NCBI GenBank assembly: GCA_033032865.1
Contig: JAWHQI010000166.1
Span: 5,518,001-5,582,000 of the forward strand
Direction: 5' to 3'
Length of the DNA: 64,000 bases
Source: Dactylorhiza incarnata
Taxonomy: Eukaryota > Streptophyta > Magnoliopsida > Asparagales > Orchidaceae
Part shown: piece by piece, positions 35,836 through 47,685 of the stretch
Layout of the letters: each line of letters starts with the position of its first letter
Numbering within the stretch: the first letter of the stretch is position 1
Program-made: the position numbers and the translations under genes
Notes under the pieces: generated by a model
Told to the model about the DNA's origin: nothing
Seen by the model: the letters and a program-made list of their open reading frames with translations, nothing else
Databases searched by the model: none

Positions 35836-35837
35836 TC

Positions 35838-35850
35838 CCTCTGATACCAA
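35838..35850 (-). promoter_or_regulatory. TEK1 primer binding site
   Basis: The minus strand after the LTR reads G then TTGGTATCAGAGG, complementary to initiator-Met tRNA. Confidence 0.85.
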
Positions 35851-35851
35851 C

Positions 35852-36810
35852 TGTCACAACCCACATTTTTTCGGCAATTAGAAATATCAGAGTAAGAGAA
35901 AATACGTGTCATGATGCCACGTCATGCATGAGACAACTGCAGACGCTCAGGCGGGAACCTATCTCTTATTTAGTATAAAACAAGTTTACATGATGATTCA
36001 TTACTTGAAATCATTTATTAGGTTTGAGGTAAGAACTGTGTCTCTCAGTTCGTGATTCAACTAGTCCACAGAAGAAAGTATATATGTAATTGCAGTGGAA
36101 AAACGCCTAACTTTGTTCAATTAAGGTTCTACATGCACGTAATGTCTGGTCATAAAGGAAATGATATGCACATATCTAGATTTAGCTTGGGTATGAAGAT
36201 ACTTGTACGTGACTTTAAATATAAAGGGTTGGCCTATAAAAGATGCAATGAGAATGGATGAAAATCATTTTATAACTATAATGCACCTAGACATAAATCA
36301 TTCCCAGAGAGCAAGACACACGAGATCAAAAGGTAGTGGCAATAACTGGCAAGTAAGCTACAATGCAACAAAGAGAAGCACAATGGGCGTCAACAACCTG
36401 ACACCAACCCATTGGCTTCAAACTATCATGTCTGAACACAAGAAGAAAACTAACTACTTCTACCTCACAGCAGCGGGCTAAGACAGCAATTACAACTCCC
36501 AAGGTCTTCGAACTACACCTCTAACTGCTACAACTCCAAACCTGAGGCATTCAAATAAAACAAAGAACGCCTCAGCAAGGAAAGCACAAGTGGCAGGATA
36601 ACATCAAAGTTCTACGAAATAAGGAAAATAAAAAGACATAAGGGGTACCAACCCAAGCCAAACCTACAGAAAGAAGAAGCTCCAAAGCATAGGGCCAAAC
36701 AACGAACCCAGTGAACCAATACCCTTTTAGAGATGCAAGTAAAGTTCATTTATTTTGTTAATTCTATTTAAGAGACTGATCAGCTCGAATTAAGCGGGGG
36801 CGGTCCTTTA
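35852..36810 (-). repeat. TEK1 5' LTR, inner part
   Basis: Begins TGTCACAACCCAC and matches 13797-14751 of the 3' LTR. It is cut at 36810 by SIR2 (target duplication cttta); the other part is 45533-47242. Confidence 0.92.
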
Positions 36811-38359
36811 TGTTGGAACATGCTTTCTGCATCTCTTGGTTTAACAATAACAAATCTTATTGTATTTGATCATACTTGCATTGTGTTTATAGTGTGCAGG
36901 ATCTTCAACATTCAATCCCCAAAGGAGTGTGAAAAAGAAAGACATCGAAGCGACATCAGGATGATTATCTGTTGATAACGCGACGCGGTAACACTACCGC
37001 TGGCGCTAGAGGTTCGACGAAATGTGATGCATTCGACGAAATGGTGTTCGATGAAAGTAGAGGCCATTCGACGAACTGGCGTTCGATGAAATTGAGTTCG
37101 ACGAAATGAAAACAGCGTTCGACGAAATGAAAACAGCGTTCGACAAAATGCGAGGCCGTTCGACGAAGATGCGTTCGACGAAAGGATGTTTGCTCTACCG
37201 CAGAGCGTTAGAACTACCGATGGCGCTAGCATAAATGGAAACAATTGCCGGGAAGGAAATAGTGGAGAAAAAGGAATGATTGTCGGGAAGCATATTTATC
37301 GTGCTCTACCGTAGTGCGGCATGTCCACCGCCCAGAGGTAGCTTTTGGAATCCTCCCGTCTGCATGTGATTGATGAGAAAATATGGAAGGAGATATTGGC
37401 TGAAGGAAGGTTATCTCGCTATCGCGGGGCGTTAGCATTACTGCGGCGCGCTAGTCGGAGCTCAAAGTTTGGCGCTCAAAAGTTGCCTAAGTTACCACGA
37501 TCCGTGTGCTTGATCATTGCCTAATGTGGCTACCGCGTAGCGGTAGCACTACCGCAGGCGGTAGCGGCTGATTCTATTTAAAGATGCACTTTTCCTCCGT
37601 TATTGCTTGCTGAAACAGAACTAATTGAAGCCATATATTCAGAGCACTCGTGAGAACCTTCACCAAGCAGCCCGAAGAACTCCGCCAATGTTCGTGAACG
37701 CAAAGAACTTGAAGACCGATCCGATCACATCTACATCGACATCAAGTTCTTCTTTTGAGGGAGTCTTTAGTTTTTGTTTGTTTCTAATTGTAACCTTTAT
37801 ATCTTTTGTTCGGTAGAGGGATTCACCACACAGCGACTAGGGCCTTGCGGGGACTAGGGGGAAACTCGCCTCGCGTTGGCGACTAGGTCTGGGTAGGACT
37901 TAGGGAGTAATTCGCCTCGTGTTGGCGACTAGGTCTAGGGAGTAGATGTAGGGGGTGCTCGAGGCCTTTCTGGGGAGAGAAAGGCTAGAGCGGCTTGAGG
38001 CCTTATCTGGGGAGAGATAGGCTAAATCCAACCGGTCCTTGGGAGAAGGGTCGATATAGAAAACCAAAAGAGTTTTCATTGGTCGCCTCTTTCCAAGCGT
38101 CATTGGGAAAAGTTTTTGTAATCTTAACTATTTCAATTTAATATTAATGAAACTATGTTTGTTTCTTCATCTCTGATTCGTGCTCTCTGATTTTCATTGG
38201 TTTAACCTAAATGTATTTTCTCTGTCACTAACACCGAGCGGTAACATTACCATTTGCGGTAGAAACAGAGAATAATCTTCTTTAATAATCATAAAAAGTT
38301 TAAAACCCTTATTCACCCCCCCCCCCCCCCCCCCTCTAAGGGCCTCTACGAATCCAACA
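36811..38359 (+). repeat. SIR2 5' LTR (1549 bp)
   Basis: U3 holds TTCGACGAA-type motifs (37010-37190, about ten, some decayed) and CTACCGC/GCGGTAG inverted repeats ending just before TATTTAAA (37575-37582). Near the 3' end is a run of 19 C (38316-38334). The partner LTR has one fewer internal TTCGACGAAATGAAAACAG unit. Confidence 0.92.
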
Positions 38360-38360
38360 A

Positions 38361-38374
38361 GTGGTATTAGAGCC
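38361..38374 (+). promoter_or_regulatory. SIR2 primer binding site
   Basis: GTGGTATTAGAGCC one base after the LTR end, matching initiator-Met tRNA with one change (TATTAG for TATCAG). Confidence 0.85.
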
Positions 38375-38408
38375 ACGTTATTCCAAATCGGCTTAACAAC
38401 CGGGAAGA

Positions 38409-39857
38409 ATGGCGTCTCTTGATCATGATCTCGCTTCTACAAGTGGGGAAAATTTTAATGTAAATGAAAAAGGATTATCACCACCTTTATTTATGGGCAA
38501 AAATTATAAAGGGTGGAAAACATTAATGAAAAATTTTCTTAAGGCCTTAGATGAAAAAGTTTGGAATATTACTATTGAAAAGCCACCTAGCGTACTAACT
38601 AGAAACGAAATTGTTTTAAATGCAAAATCTATGAATAGTATATTTTGTGCGTTAGACCAAAATATTTTCAAACTTATTTATACTTTACCTACCGCTTATG
38701 AGATTTGGAATTTTCTTGAAAGAACTTATGATTCTCCTTCTGTAGGTATGGAACAAACACAAGAAGCAGAGAACATACAAGCCTGCACAAGTTTTCAAGA
38801 AAGCTCCTCACAGGATGGATAAATGGAGTGTACATCTAGTGAAAGAGAAGAAGAAATCTTATCTTCGGAAGAGGAGTGCCAAAAAGATGTCAAAGGAACT
38901 ATATGTTCAAATCTTGCCTCATCCACAAGCGTTGTAAGGAAATTAAAATCTCTTATTGTATGTAATTCTATTTCTTCATTACAATTGCTTCAAACTACAA
39001 AGCGCAAAATTAAGAAATTAAAAAATGCTAATAAACATTTGCACTTAGAAAATAAAAATTTAAAGGCACAAATTAATGAAGAATCAAATTCTAATTTATC
39101 TAGTTCTACCCATGGCTCCTTAGGTGATAACATTACACCTTGTGTAGAATATAATGAATTAAAAGAAAAACACAAGAAACTTGAAAAGGAGTTTATTTTT
39201 ATAAGAGAACAAAATGAAAGATTATGTTTAGAAAATTCATCCTTGAAAAATGATTGTGCTAAGTGTAAAGACTATAAAATTGAAAATAAAGAGATGGATG
39301 AAACATTTGAAGAATATAGAAATAACTATCAAAATCATATTGATTCAATTGTTTCCGCTCTTAAAAATAACACAATAGCTTATAATAAAGCTAGGCATAA
39401 TCTAAAGATCAAGAATGACGAATTAAAATCAAAAATCAACTTTCTTATGAAAATTGTAAATACAAATTCACAATATCAAACTATATCTAAAAACAAGTTG
39501 AATATGAATATGAACATCTTAACTAAGTTTAATAATGAGAGTAAGGAACATAAAGGATTTGTAAATCAAAATCAAAATCACCATTATTTACAAAATCATG
39601 TTTCTCCCAACATAAAATTAAATGTTCACAAATTTCCTATAAATAATGTTTTACAAAATCATCATGGAAATTTGACAAATAAAAACAATATTAAACCTAG
39701 GTTTGAATGGAGGCCCAAAGTTAAAGATGAAACACTAACTCCACTCAAAAGGGCCCATTCATCACTATCTCCCCAAAAGCAAACACGATGTATTTGGGTA
39801 CCCAAAGGAAACGTCACACCCGGTCCTCTTTGGATACCTAAATCTCTCGTTCAATAA
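38409..39857 (+). pseudogene. gag: SIR2 reduced gag with one in-frame stop
   Basis: ATG at 38409 starts MASLDHDLAS, then the copia gag start SPPLFMGKNYKGWKTLMKNF and NAKSMNSIFCALDQN. After ERTYDSPSVG the middle of gag seen in SIR1 (EGTSQVKDSK to the RKILRSLP block) is missing. A TAA at 38820-38822 is followed directly by ATG in the same frame. The next 344 codons form a long helical, probably coiled-coil region (KRKIKKLKNANKHLHLENKN, YNELKEKHKKLEKEF), then an Asn-rich part and IWVPK near the end. No zinc knuckle is present, although SIR1 has one just before its own IWVPK. Confidence 0.8.
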
Positions 39858-42800
39858 CATCCTATCATTTGCATGAAGTAGAAATCAATTAAAAATGAAA
39901 TATCAATTCTCTACTTCATGATATGCTTAATTTCCTTTTTATTTTTCTTTTATTTCTTTGAGCCATCATGATATATAAGATCACTTTATATAACTTGTGA
40001 TATGATTTTCCCATATTAAACCAAAATTCATAAATAAATCAAATTGAATAAAGTTGAATAAAAAGTCATATCATTTTTCAAGTGATCTACTTATCCTTTT
40101 ATGTTTATCCTTCTTGATCCATTTCCTATGAAAGTCATATATAAATTAAATCCTAAATTTGTTATGTATTATTAAGACTAATGAAATAATTGTCGAAATG
40201 GATTTAAAAGGTATTTTTAGGGGTATTAGGCTAAATTTATAAAATGCGCAAGTTTTGCTTAGGTATTTAATATATTTGCGTCATTTTGATTACCCCTAGT
40301 ATGTTTAATCATAATCATGTCAAATCGGAATTGAAAAATTACAAAAATCATTTGTGTTTAAATAAAGAATCTCAACTCTGTTGCTAGCGCCTGACGTTAG
40401 GTTCTAACGCTAGCGGTAGCATAATTTTCCTAAATTCTGATTTATCTAAAATATTATTTTCTGAAAAATTATTGTATTACCTTTATCATCACCATGCTTT
40501 CATAAAACAATATATATACGTGATTTATTTAAGATTTCAAAAATCAAAGAGAAAATTCACAAAACCTTTCTAAATAACCAAACATATTTTTCTCTTTATA
40601 TTTATATTAAGTTTTCACCTTATAATATTTCTCTCTAATCATTCAAAAAGGATGAATATGAATGTTCTTTAATAATATCTCATTTATATCATCATGAACA
40701 ATTAATTATGAGTATATAATTCCTATGTGTTAAAATTCATGATCATATATAATAATCTTGCCAATTCAATAGATCTTTTTAACTCAAATATTAAAAATCT
40801 ACAAAAGATCATATTGATTCGATCAAATAGCTTGTGAGCATGACCATTATATGAATCAATTATGTTTTGCATGAATCTCATTTATATGAAGATCATAGAA
40901 TCATCTTTATATCTAAGATAATAAATTAACTAGAATCATCACTTCATTCTATGCCCAAAATTTGAATGACTAGGTTTGAATACATGCAACATTAACACAA
41001 TAAATCTTACGCCATAAAATCGTGATCAAACTCTTCTTTCTAGCATTATCAACAAATCAATACTATCTTTTATGCTAGTTATCTAATGATGCCATAATAA
41101 ATCAATCTTATAGAAAAACAATTGAAAGTTAAAATTCATAATGACTATGTTGCTTTAAAATGAAATCTAATTAGAAATTAATCTCGCATAAAAGCCATAG
41201 TTTACAAATTGGTTCAATAAGATTAAATGCTTAGTATGCCCATGATCATTCAACCACATTATGTGTCTCACTATAGAGAGGGCATATGATTGTGTGCATT
41301 AGAAACCTAACCTCTAAGTCATGTCTTGTCCTTAACCGGGAAGGGTTCCAATGGGGCCTTGCGAGGCACTGGGGGGAAAGAGTGCTAGGTTGTGCGTTGT
41401 ATTTTGTATGCATATGGGATTTACACCCCAACCTACGACATGCGTGCAGCTCCTCATGCCCATCCGTCACTTAGTACGGGGCTAGGGTGTAGACATGTTG
41501 TTAAGGTATCTTTATCTTAGGCATACTTATGTTGTATACATTGCATGAATTATATTTCACTTATTTATGATCATTTCACTCATGCATATTTGTGCTCAAA
41601 CATGTTATCTTATGTTTTTCATATTATCTATTTCTGAACTCTCATGCATGTGAAAAACACAAGTATTTTGAAAGTGTATTGTGACACCTTAGGCTAGAAT
41701 TTGACATTTTTGGACATATTAACTTAAACTTGCAAAATCCGCATTTATGTGTATGCATATGTCTGATTTCTTTGCTGAACCTCATTGTCACTAATCTGCA
41801 CAAATAAATTCAAAAGAAAAATTCTCAAAAATTTCACATTTTCCCCAAAATTCGAGTTCTGTCACTACCGCCCGACGATAGCTGGAAACCGCTGGCGGTA
41901 GTAGGTATTTCTGAATTTCCAGTTTCTTTTTCATTTTTTATTTTTCAGTTTCTGTTATTTTCTTTTATAATTCTAAAAACAAAACAAACTATAAAACAAA
42001 TCAAAAATATGTTTTTGTTATTTGTTTTGCTTTATCTCTTTACAAAATTTTAGTTTGACTATAATATTTCACAAGAGAAAACATCTTAGTTATTTTTGTT
42101 TCAAAATGGTCAAAACTCTGTTTGGCATACTCTTAAAGATAGTCTTCAATGTCTAATTTTAATTTCAAATTTCCTAAACATTATTTTCTCTTCATGCCAT
42201 GACCTTAATCTGATTATGTGCAATGAAATAGTCTATAGATAATTATGTATGATTTCCTAGCATGCCTCTAAGTATGAGTAATGTTTTATGTTTATCAATG
42301 ATTCATACACTCACTACTTTGATAATCTACATGTGTTCATAATCTTAGTCTTGCATGATTGTGTAGTGTAATAGTTTTAACATATTAAGTTGTATGTCTA
42401 ATTTACCTACATTCTTTCAAAAATAAATTTCATGCACGATATAGAAGTGTTATTTCAATAATATTAATTTTTGCAACAACAAGTGAATTCGGAGACCTTC
42501 GGCCCAAAATAAAATCTGAAATAAAAAGCCAAAGATAACTCCACCAAGCACTACTCACCCTCCTGATAAGTCTTAATGAGCATTGTGAGGTTGAGCACCT
42601 TGGAAAGAATTGTAAAGTGTCTTGTGCAAACATATTTCTTGTTATCACTTCTATTTGTACATCGGATCACTAAAAATATAATTTTATAAAAAATGCTTAT
42701 GTGGTCCCCCAAGCAATACTTCGCTCCCTGATAAGTCTTAATGAGCATTGTGTGGGCAAAGCACCTTGGTTGTTGTACTCATTATTTGTGCCTTGAAACT

Positions 42801-43997
42801 TTATTCTAGATTTGATGTGTGAAAGTAATTATAAGATTGCATCCTTATTATTGTTGTCACTATTTCATTATATATGTCATGTGTTTTGATTATTTCACTT
42901 GTATACTTCTATCAAAACACCTTATGCACACATCATTGTTTTTCATAAAGCTTCCACTCATGAGAATTGGATCCTTATGCAAACATTACATAATTCTCTA
43001 AAAACTTAAGTAAAAGCACTATATTGCAATGCATGATTTCTACAATGTTTTCTTTACTTGAAATACGAATTGGTTACATTGGAGTTATTATCTCTTTGGA
43101 TATGTTAATTCATGCTTGTCTATTTGTTATGAAAATTTTCAAAGTTAAATTGCTCAATTGTTGAAATGGTCAAACTATTACAAAAATATTAATCTTTTTA
43201 ACCTTGTTTTATCTTTCCGCATTCCTACTTGCCTACATTGTTTTCATGCTTATTCTTTACATGTACTTGTCACACGACATTGCATCTCCCTTAAACAAGT
43301 ACTACACCTCTTAAAATTAATTTAAAAAGGCAAGTGATTATTTTTATATATTCATTAATTAATGTTCTTTCACGCTTATCCTATATCTTTTCCGCTGTGC
43401 TACTCTCTCCTTTCGCTCGATCATGAATATTTCCTTTTCAACAAGTGTATGGTTATGTTCTAACTGAAATCAATTGGTGTACTTAAATTGCTACACCATT
43501 TTTTTGTCTAAAACTCTTAATTATCTACTATGCTTCACCATTCCAATATAGATGTTCACTTCAAAAATATATTTCTTCATGCTTTCCACCTCTTTACTAC
43601 TTGTACTCTCGATCATGAATACGTTTTCCCAATAAGTGGTTTCATTATGACAATTTCTTCACATTCTTTTTTCACTCCTATATATTGTATTTTTCCTAAG
43701 CATTTATCTCTTTATCATGTTCATTCCCTCTCTACACATTTATTGCACACGTTCCTGTTTGACTTTCTCTCCACCCTCTTTTGGTAATACCAAAAGGGGG
43801 AGAATAAATTTGAAAGAAATTCACATGTTTGGGGAAGTCAAGTTCATAGGAAGTTTTGTTGTAGGCGGAGCATTCACTTAGGGGGAGCACTCATTTAGGG
43901 GGAGCATATGCACATGTCTTAAATTTCATGCTTATCCTTTTTAATAAACACAATTCCTATCTTTTGAACTATTTCTTTCTAAAGGGATTTGTTATTA
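39858..43997 (+). other. SIR2 non-coding core
   Basis: 4.1 kb of AT-rich sequence without a supported gene. Two spots repeat the palindromic motifs of its own LTR: 40384-40425 (CTAGCGCC...GCTAGCGGTAG) and 41865-41915 (CTACCGCCC...GGCGGTAG). A 26-bp exact duplication, CCTGATAAGTCTTAATGAGC plus six bases, lies at 42562 and 42727 inside a longer imperfect repeat. Confidence 0.7.
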
Positions 43998-44012
43998 TTA
44001 AAAGGGGGAGTT
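43998..44012 (+). promoter_or_regulatory. SIR2 polypurine tract
   Basis: TTAAAAGGGGGAGTT directly before the 3' LTR. Confidence 0.85.
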
Positions 44013-45527
44013 TGTTGGAACATGCTTTCCGCATCTCTATGTTTGACAATAACAAATCCTATTGTATTTGATCATACTTGCATTGTGTTTATAGTGTGCA
44101 GGATCATCAACATTCAATCCCCAAAGGAATGTGAAAAAGAAAGACATCGAAGCAACATCAGGATGATTCTCTGTTGATACCGCGGCGCGGTAACACTACC
44201 GCTGGCGCTAGCGGTTCAACGAAATGTGATGCGCTCGACGAAATGGTGTTCGACAAAAGTAGAGGCCGTTCGACGAACTGGCGTTCGACAAAATTGAGTT
44301 CGACGAAATAAAAACAGTGTTCGACAAAATGTGAGGCCGTTCGGCAAAGATGTGTTCGACGAAAGGATATGTGCTCTACCGCGGAGCGTTAGAACTACCG
44401 CTAGCGCTAGCATAAATGGAAACAATTGACGGGAAGGAAACGATGGAGAAAAAAGGAATGATTGGCGGGATGCATATTTAGCGTGCTCTACCGCGGCGCG
44501 GAATGTCTACCGCTCGGCGGTAGCTTTTGGAATCCTCCCGTCTGCATGTGATTGAGGAGCAAATATGGAAGGAGATATTGGCTGAAGGTAGGTTATCTCG
44601 CTATCGCGGAGCGTTAGCATTACCGCGACGCGCTAGTCGGAGCTCAAAGTTTGGCGCTCAAAAGTTGCCTAAGTTGCCACGATCCGTGTGCTTGATCATT
44701 GCCTAATGTGGCTACCGCGTGGCGGTAGCACTACCGCAGGCGGTAGTGGCTGATTCTCTTTAAAGACGTGCGTTTCCTCCGTTATTGCTTGCTGAAACTG
44801 AACGAATTGAAGTCTTATATTCAGAGCACTCGTGAGAACCTTCACCAAGCAGCCCAAAGAACTCCGTCAACGTTCGTGAATGCAAAGAACTTGAAGACCG
44901 ATCCAATCACATCTACATCGACATCAAGTTCTTCTTTTGAGGGAGTCTTTAGTTTTTGTTTATTTCTACTTGTAACCTTTATATCTTTTATTCGGTAGAG
45001 GAATTCGCCACACGACGACTAGGGCCTTGCGGGGACTAGGGGAAACTCGCCTCGCATTGGGGACTAGGTTTGGGTAGGACTTAGGGAGTAATTCGCCTCG
45101 TGTTGGCGACTAGGTCTAGGGAGTAGATCTAGGGGGTGCTCGAGGCCTTTTTGGGGAGAGAAAGGCTAGAGCTGCTTGAGGCCTTATCTGGGGAGAGATA
45201 GGCTAAAGACAACCGGTCCTTGGGAGAAGGGTCGGTAAAGAAAACCAAAAGAGTTTTCATTGGTCGCCTCTTTCCAAGCGTCATTGGGAAAAGTTTTTGT
45301 AATCATAACTATTTCAATTTAATATTAATGAAAATATGTTTGTTTCTTCATCTCTGATTCGTGCTCTCAGATTTTCATTGGTTTAACCTAAACGTATTAT
45401 CTCTGTCATTAACGCCGAGCAATAACCTTACCGTTGGCGGTAGCAACAAAGAATAATTTTCATTAATAATCATAAAAAGTTTTAAACCCTTATTCACCCC
45501 CCTCTAAGGGCGCCTACAGATCCAACA
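44013..45527 (+). repeat. SIR2 3' LTR (1515 bp)
   Basis: Partner of 36811-38359, with several percent divergence by eye. The C run near the end is 6 bases against 19 in the partner. It is followed by cttta and then TEK1 LTR sequence. Confidence 0.93.
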
Positions 45528-45532
45528 CTTTA

Positions 45533-47242
45533 TCCTCTGCCACCCAAAGCCAAAAAAATAGGTGGGGGTTTCTCTATCCCCAACCACCCAAACACGGCCC
45601 TCGGGATCACAGGCCAAGCCCGCGGTTCACCTCTAAAATGGCCACCGTGCGAGGCTACAACAAATCCCCACTGCCCCCAAACACGGCCCACCATGCAAGG
45701 CTAAAGGCAATGGTTCATATTAATTAATTTATTTAATTATGGCACGGGACGAAGCCCGAGAAAACAATCACCAGGATACCATAAGGATAGGGTCACAAAT
45801 TAAGTAAACACCGCTCAAGACGATTCATAAGGGAAACCCAGAAATATGCGTAACCGCAGCAGGTATAAGAGTTTTAGGCAGGAAGTAATCATGATCAAAG
45901 GCACAAAACAGACATTAACAACATCCCGGTACACTTTAGAAAACACCAAATCCCAAGAGAGAGGAGAAGCCGGAGGCATTGATCAAGGACTTAGAAATGG
46001 ACTGACATTTCTCGAGAAATAGGAAGCACTTCTCGAGAGAACAGGAAAAAAGGGTCTTGGCACTTCTCGAGAAACAGGAGCCATTTCTTGAGAAAACAGA
46101 GAGAATACTGGGCATTTCTCAAGAAAACAGGAGACGTTTCTCGAGAAAGGAAATAGGCGATTCTCGAGAAGAAGAAGCATTTCTCGAGAGATCAAGGTAT
46201 TTCTCGAGAAAACAGAGAGAAAGTCTAGGTAGTTCTCGAGGTTGTAGGAGGCATCTCTCGAGAAATAAGCGGTATTTCTCGAGAAATCAAGGGCATTTCT
46301 TCATGAAAGCAGAGAGAAGGTCTAGGCATCAGCCATATGCTTAATAATGGAAACTTTAGCCACTGAGGGGAAGATTAAGGATTTCAAGAATTTAGCTAGC
46401 AACGTAAGATACTCGAATCAAAGGCTAAACAGCACGACAAGTCTTCAAAGCAAGAAAAACAATACTTCAAAGGCAAGAGGGGGGGGGGGGGGGGGGGGGT
46501 GAAGAAAGCCACTTGCCTTAAACCTTCCAAACTCGAAGTTATCCGCTCCAAAAGCTATGGATCGGCTAAGAACTCACCCAAGCAAAAAACCTGAAACTTT
46601 TCGGGCCAAAAAGAGGAGTTAGATCACTACCTTGACTCAAAAAATCCCAAGAAATAGGAAACTCTTACCACTAGAACGAAGATCTCGCCGAGAGCTTTCC
46701 GATTCTACTCTCAGTTTGCGATTCCGTCCACTACAGCTCCTGAATAGCCGTCCGGAAGAAGATCTCGACACGCCACTCTCGCTATCGCACGAGGACTGGT
46801 CGGCTCGAGGGAGAAGAAGAGGAATAAGGTTTCTCCTAAATTTTTGGTATTTATATAAAGCCCTAATTTCTTGATTAATTAATAAATAATTCACCCATTT
46901 TAGTTAAACTTCGAGGGCGACCAAAACACCTCGGATTTTCATGAAAATCACACCTAAACTGAAAATCGGCGCTACGAACCCAACGACGGAGTCAGAATTC
47001 CATTCTAATGAGCCAAACTTGAGATTAGAATTCCCGAAGCTGAAATCTCAATAATTACTCTAAATAACCCCGAGTTTTCCCCTAACTCAAAATGATGCAA
47101 AATCTCGCACGCGCGACCTAATTTAAAAACATTAACTACTCTAAGGCTCGAAACTAAACTCGAAGGGTTGACGTAACACCCTTACGCTAAAATTACGTCA
47201 CAACGGCCCGCAAATAATTAATGAAAAACCAGGGGCGTTACA
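45533..47242 (-). repeat. TEK1 5' LTR, outer part
   Basis: Continues the LTR cut by SIR2. It holds the second CTCGAG palindrome array (about 46006-46290), a 21-G run (46479-46499) and the minus-strand TATA box near 46849. It ends GTTACA, then atatc. Confidence 0.92.
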
Positions 47243-47247
47243 ATATC

Positions 47248-47636
47248 CGGGGTAGGATTGGCTAGAGCATTTTGAGGCCATATCCAGTGAAGGATAGGAT
47301 AAAGCCACCGGTTCGTGGGGATACGAGTCAGTATAGAAAAGTAAAAAGTAATTGTATTTGTACGCCTCCGATTTCTAGCGATATTGAAATCAAATGTATG
47401 TAAACACTTTTTTATCTAATACAATCTTGTCTCAATTTGTGTTTACTTGATTTCCTTAATTTGGCTAAATTCTAAAATTGCAAATTACATTATTTTCTTC
47501 TTTTACCTAAATTATTATTTCGCTCTCGTTTGCTTTAAAACAATTTAGTAAATTGCTTAATTTTATAAAAAGATTTTTATTCCCTTATTCACCCCCCCCC
47601 CCCCCCCCCCCCCTCTGGGCGCCTATCGATCCAAAA
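47248..47636 (+). repeat. SIR1 5' LTR, last part
   Basis: Resumes SIR1 after TEK1. It ends with a 22-C run (47592-47613) and CCTATCGATCCAAAA, the same layout as the SIR2 LTR end, with the terminal CA changed to AA. Confidence 0.85.
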
Positions 47637-47638
47637 AG

Positions 47639-47650
47639 TGGTATCAAAGC
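47639..47650 (+). promoter_or_regulatory. SIR1 primer binding site
   Basis: TGGTATCAAAGC, complementary to initiator-Met tRNA with one change. Confidence 0.88.
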
Positions 47651-47685
47651 GAGGTTATTCCAAATTAGTTTAAAAACCAGGAATA

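Larger units (their letters stand above)
36811..45527 (+). mobile_element. SIR2: gag-only SIRE-like copia element
   Basis: 8.7-kb insertion in the TEK1 5' LTR with perfect target duplication cttta (36806-36810 and 45528-45532). LTRs of 1549 and 1515 bp run TGTTGGAACATG...ATCCAACA. It has a primer site, a reduced gag and 4.15 kb of non-coding sequence before a polypurine tract. No protease, integrase, reverse transcriptase or RNase H is found. LTR start and gag resemble SIR1, the probable type of helper. Confidence 0.93.
13797..47242 (-). mobile_element. TEK1: Tekay/Del-type chromovirus (Ty3/gypsy), split twice
   Basis: Minus-strand element of about 10.7 kb once LAR1 and SIR2 are set aside. 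The target duplication atatc is perfect. LTRs are 2.6-2.7 kb (TGTCACAACCC...). It carries gag with three zinc knuckles, protease, reverse transcriptase, RNase H, integrase and a C-terminal chromodomain-like segment, plus the FRDET(S) signature just before the polypurine tract. All pol segments contain stops. SIR2 lies between its promoter and its primer site, so its genomic RNA could not be made intact. Confidence 0.92.

Noticed and set aside
44013..45527. Possible solo LTR
   Set aside because: It pairs with 36811-38359, has a polypurine tract before it and shares a perfect target duplication, so it is the 3' LTR of SIR2.
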